Shown here: one piece after another, positions 25,701 through 37,700 of the stretch
Numbering within the stretch: position 1 is the first letter of the stretch
Layout of the letters: each line of letters opens with the position of its first letter
Assembly: GCF_040954835.1 (NCBI RefSeq)
Contig: NC_090706.1
Coordinates: forward strand, 38,573,148 to 38,637,147
Source of the DNA: Lepisosteus oculatus
Lineage: Eukaryota > Chordata > Actinopteri > Semionotiformes > Lepisosteidae
Direction of reading: 5' to 3'
DNA: 64,000 nt
Notes under the pieces: model-generated
Database searches by the model: none
Seen by the model: only the letters and a program-made list of their open reading frames with translations
Told to the model about the DNA's origin: nothing
Position numbers and translations under genes: made by a program

Positions 25701-28700
25701 CTATTTGGCCCATCTAGACCTTTTCGTACTTAGTGGCTTAATTAGTAGAACAGTGGGTAGTGGGATCTAATCCAGCTGTTTCTTGAAAGATGTCAGGGCC
25801 TCCTGTTCTCAGTTTCAAACGCACTTCCTTGTAATTTCCACTCGTTTTGCAGTTGGTTTGTGTCTCGCTGTTAATAAATGCTGAATTCGTGTTATAAAGG
25901 AAGAGTTCAGTCCTTTGCGGCCTCCCCGCGGAAAGGGCAGGCGAGACCGTCCAGAGCAATGAAGTCCTCTCCAGGACTCTGTGTAAGGGAGCGCTAAATT
26001 TTAACCGTAAATCTACCTTCACTAAGGTCGCTTTTCACTCCTCGCTCCAAATCATTAAGCACTGAAACCTGCTCCGCCCTTAGCCTCGCCCTCGATCCTG
26101 CCGGGCCCCAGGTTTTCAAGGGGTGCCCCCAAATCTGGGCGGCCTTCCTTCTCCCATCAGGGCTCCCCTGCTCTCCACTGTTCTCGACCCGAGTCCCCAC
26201 ATCTCCTGGAGGTTGGTGGCTTCTGCAGCGTCTTCTCCCGGATTTCCATCGACTCCCACTGCTCCAGCTGCACATACTGAGGGCTCGCAGCGTGTTTCAT
26301 CTCCGGGGTGGCTGAGTGTGAGAGGGAGCTCTCCATGTGGCCCCAGGACGAAGGTTTTAATTAAACTCGCAGTCCGCGAATCACCCACCTTCTCTCAGAT
26401 CCCCCACATGAAAGCTCTGCCCTATCCATCTCATTAGAGAGCTGAGTGCCGGCACAGCCAGCCCCCCCAAGTCCCCTTCTCAGGATGTAGAGGTTGTTTT
26501 CGTACAAAAGAATTTTTGACATTTTTTTTTCCCCCGAAGAAACATTTGGGTAGTTTCCTCCCGAGTCTCCCTGTGCCTGCTGCAAAGAAACCACTTCTGG
26601 CTCCATAAAAGATGGGATAAACTACTAATTACCCCTTTCTTCTCTACTCATTTTTCTCTCCTGAGCTGCATTTATGTTAAAGCTCTCTAATTTCCTATGC
26701 TGGGGCTGCAATTCATATCAGACAGCACCGAGACTAAATGTCAATGTACTTTTCACTTACTCCAAAAATAGTTGCTCGCGTTTTAGGCCGCTCCTCCTGT
26801 AAAGTGCTCGGCAAAAATCAATTGCTTAAAAATCGGCATGTCCCCTCGGATTTACTTCAGTGTCTAAATTTAAATGATAAATAAGGATATATTACTGAGG
26901 GCGGCACGGTGGTACACTGGTTAGCACTGCACTGGGGCCCTGGGTTCAATGCGCAGCCTGGGGTGCTGTCTGTGTGGAGTTTGCATGTTCTCCCTGTGAC
27001 AGCATGGGTGTCCTCCAGGTGCCCCAGCTTCCTCACACAGTCCAGAGACATGCTGGGAGGTTCACTGGCTTCTGGGAAAACTGGCCCTGGTGTGAGTGTG
27101 TGTGTGTGTGCCCTGTGATGGACTGGCGTCCCATCCAGGGTGTACCCTGCCTTGCGCCTGTTGCTTGCTGGGATAGACTCCAGATCCCCCACATCCTCGA
27201 CACTGAATTTGATGAAGCAGTTAGAAAATGGATGGATGATATATATAACTGGTTTCATGTGAGAACCAGACATTCAGCTCACCTTACTTAAGTGTGATTG
27301 TCATAATAACTCAACCAGGCATCCTGACTCCTGCCACTCTTAGCGCAAAGGATCGCCTACTGTTTTAAACTTAAAATGCTCTTCCTCTTTCTTTCCACTT
27401 GTGTCCCTGCGTCTCTTGGTTTCACTATTGAGCCATTATTGATTTGGGATCAGGCAAAACTCCTAGCGGATGCCTTATAACACAGTGTTGGGTTCTTCTA
27501 TCGTAACTATGGACATAAAGATGACAGATTTATAGGATGTACTGAGGTGAAAATATTGCCCTTTCATAAATATTTTTGCAAGAGAACCGTTTTTTTCTCT
27601 CATTACAATTTCATTTTTCTTTAAGCAGTCCGACTGCTTTCCTCAATGCTGTTTTTTACTATGTGTGGTGCAGTATTATGCTCCAATCTCTCGGCTCTGT
27701 GGACATTTTATTAACTTGTCACTCGTGTTGCGCTCACACCCCCATGGTTTTCACACCATGTTGCATGTGTGTTACTTCCCAGACACATTCATGTACTTCT
27801 GATCTGCTGCCTGCGGAGGGATATCCCTGCAGATTCCACGAATCGGCTCCTTTGTCAGGCCACACGGCTCACAGTGTTACCCTCACATTTAAAGAGAAGC
27901 CTCTTGTATATTTGTACTGGTATGAAAGGAGAATGAAGCTTTTTGAGTGAGTCCTTTTAAAGTGTTTCCAGTAGGAAAAAATAATATGTGGGTCTATAAA
28001 CACTGGTGCCACTGGCAGCCATATAAAGGGGAGCTGCAGGCTTACCTTTCCTGTGTCTCTGGGCCCTGTATTTCCACAGAAGATTTCCACAGGCTCGTCT
28101 CAGAGGCCGGCATTGTGGGACTGCCTAGCTAAATACTGACCAGAACCCCCACCGGCCAACCTATCAGACCTCACTGTAGCCCTTCTGTTACACCGTCGTT
28201 TCCTAACCTGCTGGAATCCAAGCTTCAGGGGAGCCCAGCGGGCATTCGAACAGCAGTAGCAGGAACATTCACACCCCGGAGCAGAAACCTGCTTAACGTC
28301 GGTGATCCCTCTGGAGCAGATGTGCCGAAGTCTGCGTGGCATGGAAAAACCTCTGGAACTTGGAACAGACAATCAGGTTTTTTTTTTCCGTCTTATTTGC
28401 CCTCCTCCCTCTCCGCCTCTCCCCCCGCGTGAGGGTGCCGGTGGGGAGCTCTGCTCGGGCCTGGGAGCAGGAGAGATGTGCGTGCGCTGGGACACACTTC
28501 CTGCCCCCCTGCAGGGGGCGATGGGAAACTGACGCCCAGTCGCTCTTGAGCAGCTGCTGACAATGAATTCACCTCTGGGAGACAACACTTCAAGAGTAGG
28601 CTGCTTTTTGTTTTTGAGCCCTCTTTAACAGCTGTTTTACAGGTATTCCTGGTTATCTTTAACAGTTTATGATCCCAGGCACCTGAGTGATCTCCCTTTT

Positions 28701-31700
28701 AACCCCTACAACTGCTGTACAATGGCAAACGTTTCCCTGCCCTGAGAATGTGAGAACATCGCGTTGCGAAAACATGGCAACAGCCAGTGGAGAGCCATGA
28801 GGATTGAACTCCCTGCTAAAACCACTTAGGCTAAATAATGAGCCTCGAAATCCATCTCATTGGAGCCGAATAGCCCTTATCCAGACTGGCTCAACTGTGC
28901 CAAATGAAACGGGGCTCTTGGCCTTTTCCAGAGATCATTGGCCAACACCAACAACAGGCCTCAGCTGGAGAAACCCTGGAGCTGCTTTTCCAATGTCGTC
29001 TCCATCAATCCCTCTGTTCTGTGGCCCCCGGAGGGTTTCAAAGCACAGAGAATGTCTCTGTGAGGCTGTGCCCGGCAGGCCCGGAGCCCGGAGACTGCAC
29101 GAGACAGAGGCGTCTCCACCTCCTAACACCAGCAGAGGACCAGCCTTCTGCTCTCAGAGAGCCCACAGGGGTGCCTGCCGAAACAGGGTTCAGGGGTTTA
29201 CTTCAGAAATAATACCCGACCTGCTGTACCAGACTGACTCATCTCCCAAAATGAACTTAGGATTTCAAGAAGAATGACTTCAAACAAAAAAGTCTATCCC
29301 CAGGCTTATCTCAGCAAGCAACGGGCACAAGGCCAAATTCCCAGAAGCTAACTAACCTACTAATATGTCTTTGGACTGTGAGAGCACCCAGAGTTAAACC
29401 CCTGCCAACATGAGGAGAACATTCAGACTCCACACAGACAGTACCCCAGGTCCAGAATTGGACCCATGGCCTCAGCACTGCAAGGTGGCAACACTACCCA
29501 CTGCACCACCATGCCATACATGAATTCCCCTTCTCCTCTCTAATGTCGGGAGTTTATGCACTAATCTAATTAAGGCGTGGTAGACATCATTCTGTTACCA
29601 TCTGCGCATTACTGCTGCCATGTCACTAGGGCAGAAGACTTAATATGAGCCGGGTGATTAGCTGAATTCCAATCAAGCAACAAATCGGGCTACAAGGAGT
29701 AGCTTTGGACCTTTGTAACCTAGAATGACTCCAGGCTGTGCCCTGCAGCCTGATCTCCTCAGAGTTCGGCAGCAGAGCAGGGCTGGGCCTGGTCCTTACT
29801 GGGACGTGAGAGGCCTGAGGGAAAAGCTCCAAGGTTGTGGCTGCAAGTGGTACTGTCTGGCCAGCAGGGGGCACCCTTCCTTCTGTCCTTCTGCACCAGT
29901 ATTTCCAAAGCAATTCCCCAGCAGGGGGACTGGGGACACTGCTATAGGACACGCTGTCACTCAGAGGAGACATCAAATCCATGCCTGCTTGATCTCTCGT
30001 ATCCTGCAGGAGACACTGTTCGCAAGAGTAGCTGTCATCACTTTGTTCTGCGCCTTGGAATAACAATACTTTTAATATAGACTGTATTTCCTTTTGGGGA
30101 TTTTGCTCCAGTAAATGAAACTACTAATAAGGGTGTCTCTGACTCAGTGCCTGTTGAGGTGTCCACAGCGAAAACGTGTACCTGGACACAGATGCGCATT
30201 GCTGCAGACTGAGAGCTTCTCTAGTGGCCTGCTGATGCCAATACACACACTGTAGGAACAAATTATTTTATCCACAGCAGTTGTCATGGGGGCCTTTGTT
30301 TAATACAGTCATTTCTTTTTCCAAAGTGCTGTATTTTGCCTGACCATCTTCGACTGCAACAAAGCTGTGTTTTGTTTGAAGCAAAGCGCCTTTTTTGTTG
30401 TTTTTTTGTTTGCAGTTTCAGGCCCGCACACGCTATTAAACACAGTCCAAACATGTGGAGCAGAAACGTTGCCGTAAAGTGGAATCAGATTTTTTCTCTC
30501 TCTCCCCCTCTCTTTTATTCGGGCTTGCTTTTGTTTTTCCGAGTAAACAGGAGGGAGTAACCATTACCAAATGGAGAGGGTCCCAATGAAAGCCAAACGC
30601 CATGGAGACTCTCAGAACCACATCAGCATGAGCCCAGATAGGAGTCTGTCACTGTCTCTGGAGAAGGAACAGAAAGGCTAACACACAGGAGAACAGATAA
30701 CAAATTCAGGTTGTTATCTCCCAGTTGAAACAGCACCACGGGGAAACAAAAACATGGAATGAGTGTTTTTTGCGGAAAATTGTGGTGACTGTGGTTGATT
30801 CTTAGCCCTGGACAGAGGGGCATCAGTGATGCTCTTCGAAAGGGGGTGGTAATAAGGAGAACCAGGGAGCCCTCAAACCAAACCAGTCCTGCATGTCTGT
30901 GAAAGTGGGATGAGAACACAGTGCCGAAGGAAACCCAGCCACAAGCATGCAGAGAACAGGCAAACTCCTCACACAGAGAAAGCCAAAGCTGGAACTGAAG
31001 CCGAGGCCATGTATCTGTATCAAATTATAATAGGGAACAAGGACGGGTTTATTCCCTGCTGAAAAGAGAGGAAAAGAAACACAAAGTTTCAGCTGTGGAG
31101 CCTTCTTCAGATGTATCACAGCCAAAACGTTGTGTTTCTTTTCTTCTCTGTTCAGCAGGGAATAAACCTGTACTTGTTCCTTTGCAGCCCACGCATGCTG
31201 ACGCAGCTGCCTGCTTAATATTATATAATCAGTCCGTTTATTTCATAATGCATACAATATATTTCATAACGCATAACACATACGTAGAAATGTACTTCAG
31301 TCCCTCGTACATTTTACCATGGTAAGATTCTGCAACAGAAATCAGACTAAACCACAGCACAGTATTGTTAATAAATGTGTTTTGCTGAATGGACCACGGT
31401 TCACGTGGTGTTTTAGTTTACTTTAACACCGGGGCAGCACCTACATTGGGAATGGCTCCTGGAACAAAGGCGGGGCGACTAGGGGAATGCGGGACTTGTT
31501 TTGCTTGTATTACTGTAAGAACTCAGCTGGGGCGCTTTGCCTGCCTCGCCGTTACACCATGCAAGCTGACACTGGGAGGGAAAAAACGAGACAAAAATCT
31601 GAACAACTGTGTGAAACAGAACTGGCGGCGGTGAACCAGCGTTTGGCGTTGGCTACAAAGACGCTGGGCTGACGGAGCACGGCTGTTTTCTTTACGGCTT

Positions 31701-34700
31701 CCTTTCATCTGAACTTGGACACCTACCTCGATTTTTCAAAGCTTTTAAAGTTTTTTTTCCTCATGCAAAATATATCTCTGATTGAAATCACACTAGCGCC
31801 GAAGTCAAAGTCAATTTCTGATCAGCGTATAAAATTTGATTTTTAAATCAAAGACGGACAGCGTAAGATTTTATTTTCTTTCTTCTGGGCAGAAGAACGT
31901 TTTTTCTTTTTTTTGTACACACGCCCCCCCAAAAAAAATAAATTCAGTTTTTCCTCAAGCCAGTTTTTTCAACCTGAAGAAAAAGGTTTTTAATTCGAAA
32001 CCCACAAGAATGTCAGGGTATTCATACAAGACTCAACACATGAAAACGACGCCTTCGTGATCCGTGAAAGTTATTATTTGTTTAAAAAAAAAAACAAAAT
32101 AAGCACAACTCCCCCAGTTATTCCTAGCGATGAATGAACAAGGCGATTCTGGGAAGAATGAAGGCCGAAGATGGGGGGAGGAAGGTCCCACATATGAGAA
32201 TCATTTGTGCGTGTGTAGTTGGCTGTTAGTTTTAGCAGCGCTCGGTTTGTGCGGGCCCTGTTTACACAAGATTACCTGAAATAAGCCCAGCCCGTCTGCA
32301 CAAGGGCTGCGATGGAAGTGCTCAGCGGTGCGCTGGGCAGCAGCCTGTGCAGAAAGAGCTCTCTGTGCGCTCCTGCGCGCCGTGCCAGCGAGAGCCTACC
32401 CAAACAAAGCACGGCTCACAGCCCCGTCTGCACAGTTTAGGTTAAAGGCAGTTAATTGGTTTCCTGCTCAGTGTTAAGTCAACACGGCGTTTTGTTCTTA
32501 ACGGCGCGGAAACACGAGAGAGGCTTCAATACCGGCACTGTGTTTGTCTATCCCCCCTTTCCCAAAAACCCAGTAAAAATAATATGAGAGTTAGTTATGG
32601 TTCCCACAGAGAAGTAAAACTCCATGCGCTCGAAATCAAAACACAGGAGGAGCCTGGCTTCTTCACACACCAGTGATCTCTGGACGGGTAATTCAGTGGG
32701 GCCAGGCGAAAGTTCATCTCGCACGGAGCGGAGATCCTCCTGTCAGGTCCTGCAGACTGCGAATAAACATGGATCTGTTGTTTTTTTTACAAGGCTTTTT
32801 TATGGCGAGTATCTGGAAATGTGTGATTTTCATAACACCCTTGTGTGCAGATTCGGTACGCTGAAAGTAGCAATAACACTGAAGGCAACCAAAAGGGTTT
32901 AGTTTGATTGACCACAACTTCTGCTCAATACGGCATCGCACTTCGTTTCTTTACATTGTCCTGCCTGCGCAGCGCCACCTAGAGGCGGGCTGCGGTAATA
33001 GTCTGAACCGTAAGACGACACGAAGGTAAATCTGACTGTATTGCCCGTTTCCTAGCTGGTAATGGCATTTCCCAAATTCAAAAAAGGCGTGACTGGAGTG
33101 AGTTCCACTGAATTTAATCTAGGTTATTGCGTCGTCCTTGCCAAGAAACTGGTTGCGAGATCGAAAATTGGAATATACTGGCGGGGTTCAAGCCTGTATT
33201 GCCTTCGATAAATTCTCTGTCCCGTTCGATTGAGGTTCCCTGTAGCTCCTTCCCCTGCAGTTCCGAGGAATGCCAATGTGCACCATGTCCGTCAGACCGC
33301 CGCTGTCTCCCCCAGCCCGTGTCTTCGGAAGCGGAGACCACTCACTGCCCTCCCGTCTGTCGGAGGTCGAGGGGAAACCGACAGCATCTCGTCTGTCAAG
33401 AGCGGTGTTAGATATCCTTCCCCGTCATGCCCGGGCTCCCGTCTCAGTTCTGTGTTTGTTGTGCAGACGAGCTGTTGTGCTCTCCCTTGGGAACTGCCTC
33501 GCCGGCATTTGCAGTGTTTGATACCATCGTTTAACCCTTTTTTAAAACTAATCCTAACCCTAACCCTGACAGCGGGTCATGCGATAAACTATCTCGCCAC
33601 AGAGTACGCCACATTAAAACAGACTTAGTTGTGTGTGTGTGTGTGTGTGTGACAACACACGGGCAATAATAGAAGCAGACACAAACCTCGGTGTCTGGCA
33701 TTGTGCATCACAACGATTGTGCACAATACCAGACAGCTAAGAGGGAGCATGAAGGTGTCCTGGACAATTCCTGGACAATGTTTAGCCCACTTCTTTTAAC
33801 ACAGCGGGATTCTCCAAATATACCGATGGAATTGGGGAAGTTGCACGCTTGCTTTCTATGTTTGTTCAGCCAGATTGTCCTTCCTCGATACGGCGAGAGT
33901 GATCAATACTGATTGTACCCATTGGTCATGCTAATAAAGCACCTTGAATTGAATTGATCTCTCTCCCCGCCCCATCCTCAGGTCGGACAGGGCGGTGTGT
34001 GTCACGGTGGCCCTCGTCTCTCAGTCGGTCTCCTGTGTTTTTCAGACGACTCTGCGGCAGGACAGAACAGGCCTCCCTCTGCCCCGACAGAGCCCAGCAC
34101 CGAGCGGGTCGGACAGGACCCCACAGGACAGCCCTGGGGTGAGGGGGGATCGGGTTTCCGTCTCTCTCTTGGAATGGTTTCTCTTTGTGTTCTCGCAAGC
34201 CTGTTTCAAGTTCAGGAGGTAGCTTGTCTCAGCTCACGATAAGCGACTTCCTAGTGGGTTTGAATTACCAAGCAGGTGAAACTCAGCTGCAGTCGCTCAA
34301 ACGCTCTTTCCCAGAAGCGTGGCGCTAGTGCTCTGTAAGTTAAAAGACACGATCCGAGGGGGGGGGCATTTGGTTTCGATTTATATTGACCGATCGGTGG
34401 ACAAAGCCTCCGGCAGGGCCCCGGTTTTCACGCGGTGTTGCTGTCCCAGTTAAGCCCCGGTTCACCCAGGCCACGAAGATGCGCCGCCGGGTCCTGGAGC
34501 AGCCGGTGGGCAGCTCGGTGCGGCTCACGTGCCTGGCCAGCGGCAGCCCCGCGCCCGCCGTCACGTGGTGGAAGGACGAGCAGCGACTGGCCCCGCCGCG
34601 GGGCGGCGCGCGCCGGCAGTGGACCCTCACCCTGAGGAACCTGCAGCCCCAGGACAGCGCCAGGTACACCTGCCTGGTCGCCAACTCGGCGGGGCACATC

Positions 34701-37700
34701 AACGCCACCTACAAGGTGGACGTCATAGGTAAGGCCCGGGAGTGTCCCGGCGGCGCACGCCCAGTGTGGTCAAGGGTCAGTGTCGTGACGTTCAGTGGTC
34801 AGCGACGTCTGGACGTTTGGGATTTTGTGACACGCTGTCCTGTGGCAGCGCGGACACAAACCGAAGGACTTGTGACGCTGTTGCACCGCTGTTTTCTGCA
34901 ATTCTGCCATAGCCAAAAGCCACCCGTCCAGCAACATTGTAAATGCATTTTTTTAAATCTGAATACAACCTTCTGGGCAACATTTGGCAAATGTGACCAT
35001 ATGACATGTTAGCTCATGTTATACGGATTATCATACAGCTAAACGATAAACATCCGCAGCTGAATTTAAATCTAAAGGTGGAGAGAACGGCGAGGAACAT
35101 GATGCAGTACTTGACAATATAAACATTTCTCTTTACATTTATTCGTGTTTCTGTTATATTAACATTTTCTAATTACTTCGCAATAGCTTTAGGACACTCA
35201 CCTTGCTAAGCAGTCACTCTCAGTCACTCTTTGTCACTCTCCTGTCCTCCCTTACAGAGCGGTCACTCTCGGTCACTCTCCTGTCCTGTCCTTACAGAGC
35301 GGTCACTCTCGGTCACTCTCCTGTCCTGTCTTACAGAGCGGTCACTCTCGGTCACTCTCCTGTCCTGTCCTTACAGAGCGGTCACTCTCGGTCACTCTCC
35401 TGTCCTGTCTTACAGAGCGGTCACTCTCGGTCACTCTCCTGTCCTGTCCTTACAGAGTGGTCACTCTCGGTCACTCTCCTGTCCTGTCCTTACAGAGCGG
35501 TCACTCTCGGTCAGTATCCTGTCCTGTCTTACAGAGCGGTCACTCTCGGTCTCTCTCCTGTCCTGTCCTTACAGAGCGGTCACTCTCGGTCTCTCTCCTG
35601 TCCTGTCCTTACAGAGTGGTCACTCTCGGTCACTCTCCTGTCCTGTCCTTACAGAGCGGTCACTCTCGGTCAGTATCCTGTCCTGTCTTACAGAGCGGTC
35701 ACTCTCGGTCTCTCTCCTGTCCTGTCCTTACAGAGCGGTCACTCTCGGTCTCTCTCCTGTCCTGTCCTTACAGAGCGGTCACTCTCGGTCACTCTCCTGT
35801 CCTGTCCTTACAGAGCGGTCACTCTCGGTCAGTATCCTGTCCTGTCTTACAGAGCGGTCACTCTCGGTCTCTCTCCTGTCCTGTCCTTACAGAGCGGTCA
35901 CTCTCGGTCTCTCTCCTGTCCTGTCCTTACAGAGTGGTCACTCTCGGTCACTCTCCTATCCTGTCCTTACAGAGTGGTCACTCTCCTGTCCTTACAGAGC
36001 GGTCACTCTCGGTCACTCTCCTGTCCTGTCTTACAGAGCGGTCACTCTCGGTCACTCTCCTGTCCTGTCCTTACAGAGCGGTCACTCTCGGTCTCTCTCC
36101 TGTCCTGTCCTTACAGAGCGGTCACTCTCGGTCACTCTCCTGTCCTGTCTTACAGAGCGGTCACTCTCGGTCACTCTCCTGTCCTGTCCTTACAGAGCGG
36201 TCACTCTCGGTCTCTCTCCTGTCCTGTCCTTACAGAGCGGTCACTCTCGGTCACTCTCCTGTCCTGTCCTTACAGAGCGGTCAGTCTCGGTCTCTCTCCT
36301 GTCCTGTCCTTACAGAGCGGTCACTCTCGGTCACTCTCCTGTCCTGTCCTTACAGAGCGGTCACTCTCGGTCACTCTCCTGTCCTTACAGAGCAGTCACT
36401 CTCAGTCACTCTCAGTCACTCTTGGTCACTCTCGGTCACTCTCCTGTCCTTACAGAGCGGTCACTCTCGGTCACTCTCCTGTCCTGTCCTTACAGAGCGG
36501 TCACTCTCGGTCACTCTCCTGTCCTGTCTTACAGAGCGGTCACTCTCAGTCACTCTCCTGTCCTGTCCTTACAGAGCGGTCACTCTCGGTCACTCTCCTG
36601 TCCTGTCCTTACAGAGCGGTCAGTCTCGGTCTCTCTCCTGTCCTGTCCTTACAGAGCGGTCACTCTCGGTCTCTCTCCTGTCCTGTCCTTACAGAGCGGT
36701 CACTCTCGGTCACTCTCCTGTCCTGTCTTACAGAGCGGTCACTCTCGGTCACTCTCCTGTCCTGTCCTTACAGAGCGGTCACTCTCGGTCTCTCTCCTGT
36801 CCTGTCCTTACAGAGCGCACCAACTCCAAGCCCATCCTGACGGGCACACACCCTGTCAACACCACAGTGGAGTTCGGCGGCACGGCCTCCTTCCAGTGCA
36901 AAGTGCACAGCGACGTCAAGCCGGTCATCCAGTGGCTGAAGCGGGTGGAGGCGGGCGCGGAGGGGCGCTCCAACGCCACGCTGGAGGTGGGCGGGCAGCA
37001 CTTCGCGGTGCTGCCCACGGGGGAGGTGTGGTCCCGGCCCGACGGCTCCTACCTCAACAAGCTGGCCATCGCCAAGGCGCGCGACGAGGACGGGGGCATG
37101 TACATCTGCCTGGGCGCCAACACCATGGGCTACAGCTTCCGCAGCGCCTACCTCACCGTGCTGCCGGGTGAGGGCTGGGGGGGGCTCTAGAGACGTTTAG
37201 CTGTCATACTCGGCATGACTGGGCTTTCGGAACCCTGCTTCCTCTCTCTGCGGAGTACCGCCACGCCCAGTCCCCCTTGGCGAGACGTTCCCCGTTGCCT
37301 CTTCGGTTGCTGTTTGATGTGGAAATATTTGCAGTCCGTAGACGGTCCTGGTTTGTCAACGACAGGCGAGTTGGAGGGGCTGCAGGAAAGCCACGGCGTC
37401 CTGGAGCAGGTTCTGTGGCGAGAGGAAGATCTCTGATCACTGTCTTCTCTGTTCCCCCCCCCCCCCCTCTCCAGACCCCAAAGTGGAGAAGACGGCGACC
37501 CCCCCGCACCTGAGCTCCGGCCTGCCGTGGCCCCTGATCGTCGGCATCCCCGCCGCGGCGCTGCTCATCGTGGGCACCATCGTGCTCTGGCTGTGCCACG
37601 CCCGCCGCCAACTGGCCGCCGCCCCGCCCCGGGCGCCCCACCGCGAGCACCACGCCCCCGACAAGGAGCCGCCCCCCCCCGAATCCCCCCCCCCGAGGCC

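Larger units (their letters stand above)
21287..34045 (+). other. fgfrl1: fgfrl1 intron 2 (12.8 kb), no coding exons found
   Basis: It contains several interspersed repeats (listed separately), an AT-rich candidate regulatory block at about 26600-26890, a TG dinucleotide run at 33630-33651, and otherwise unremarkable sequence. I found no exon-like coding segment. Confidence 0.65.

Noticed and set aside
33549..33571. Interstitial telomeric repeat (CTAACCCTAACCC)
   Set aside because: Only about two and a half units. Too short to distinguish from chance.
34692..34760. Read-through of the Ig2 exon into intron 4 as an alternative secreted form
   Set aside because: The donor AG|GTAAGG is strong and the junction is fixed by protein identity. 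There is no sign of a nearby poly(A) site.
35212..36813. CRISPR-like array (regular about 40-bp periodicity)
   Set aside because: There are no unique spacers between repeats, the units are directly adjacent, and the setting is a vertebrate intron. It is a minisatellite.
35203..36840. Plus-strand frames of 545-646 codons through the fgfrl1 array as an independent repeat-protein gene
   Set aside because: All three frames are open because the unit lacks stops. There is no separate promoter, start context or unique domain. It is treated only as possible insert sequence of fgfrl1.
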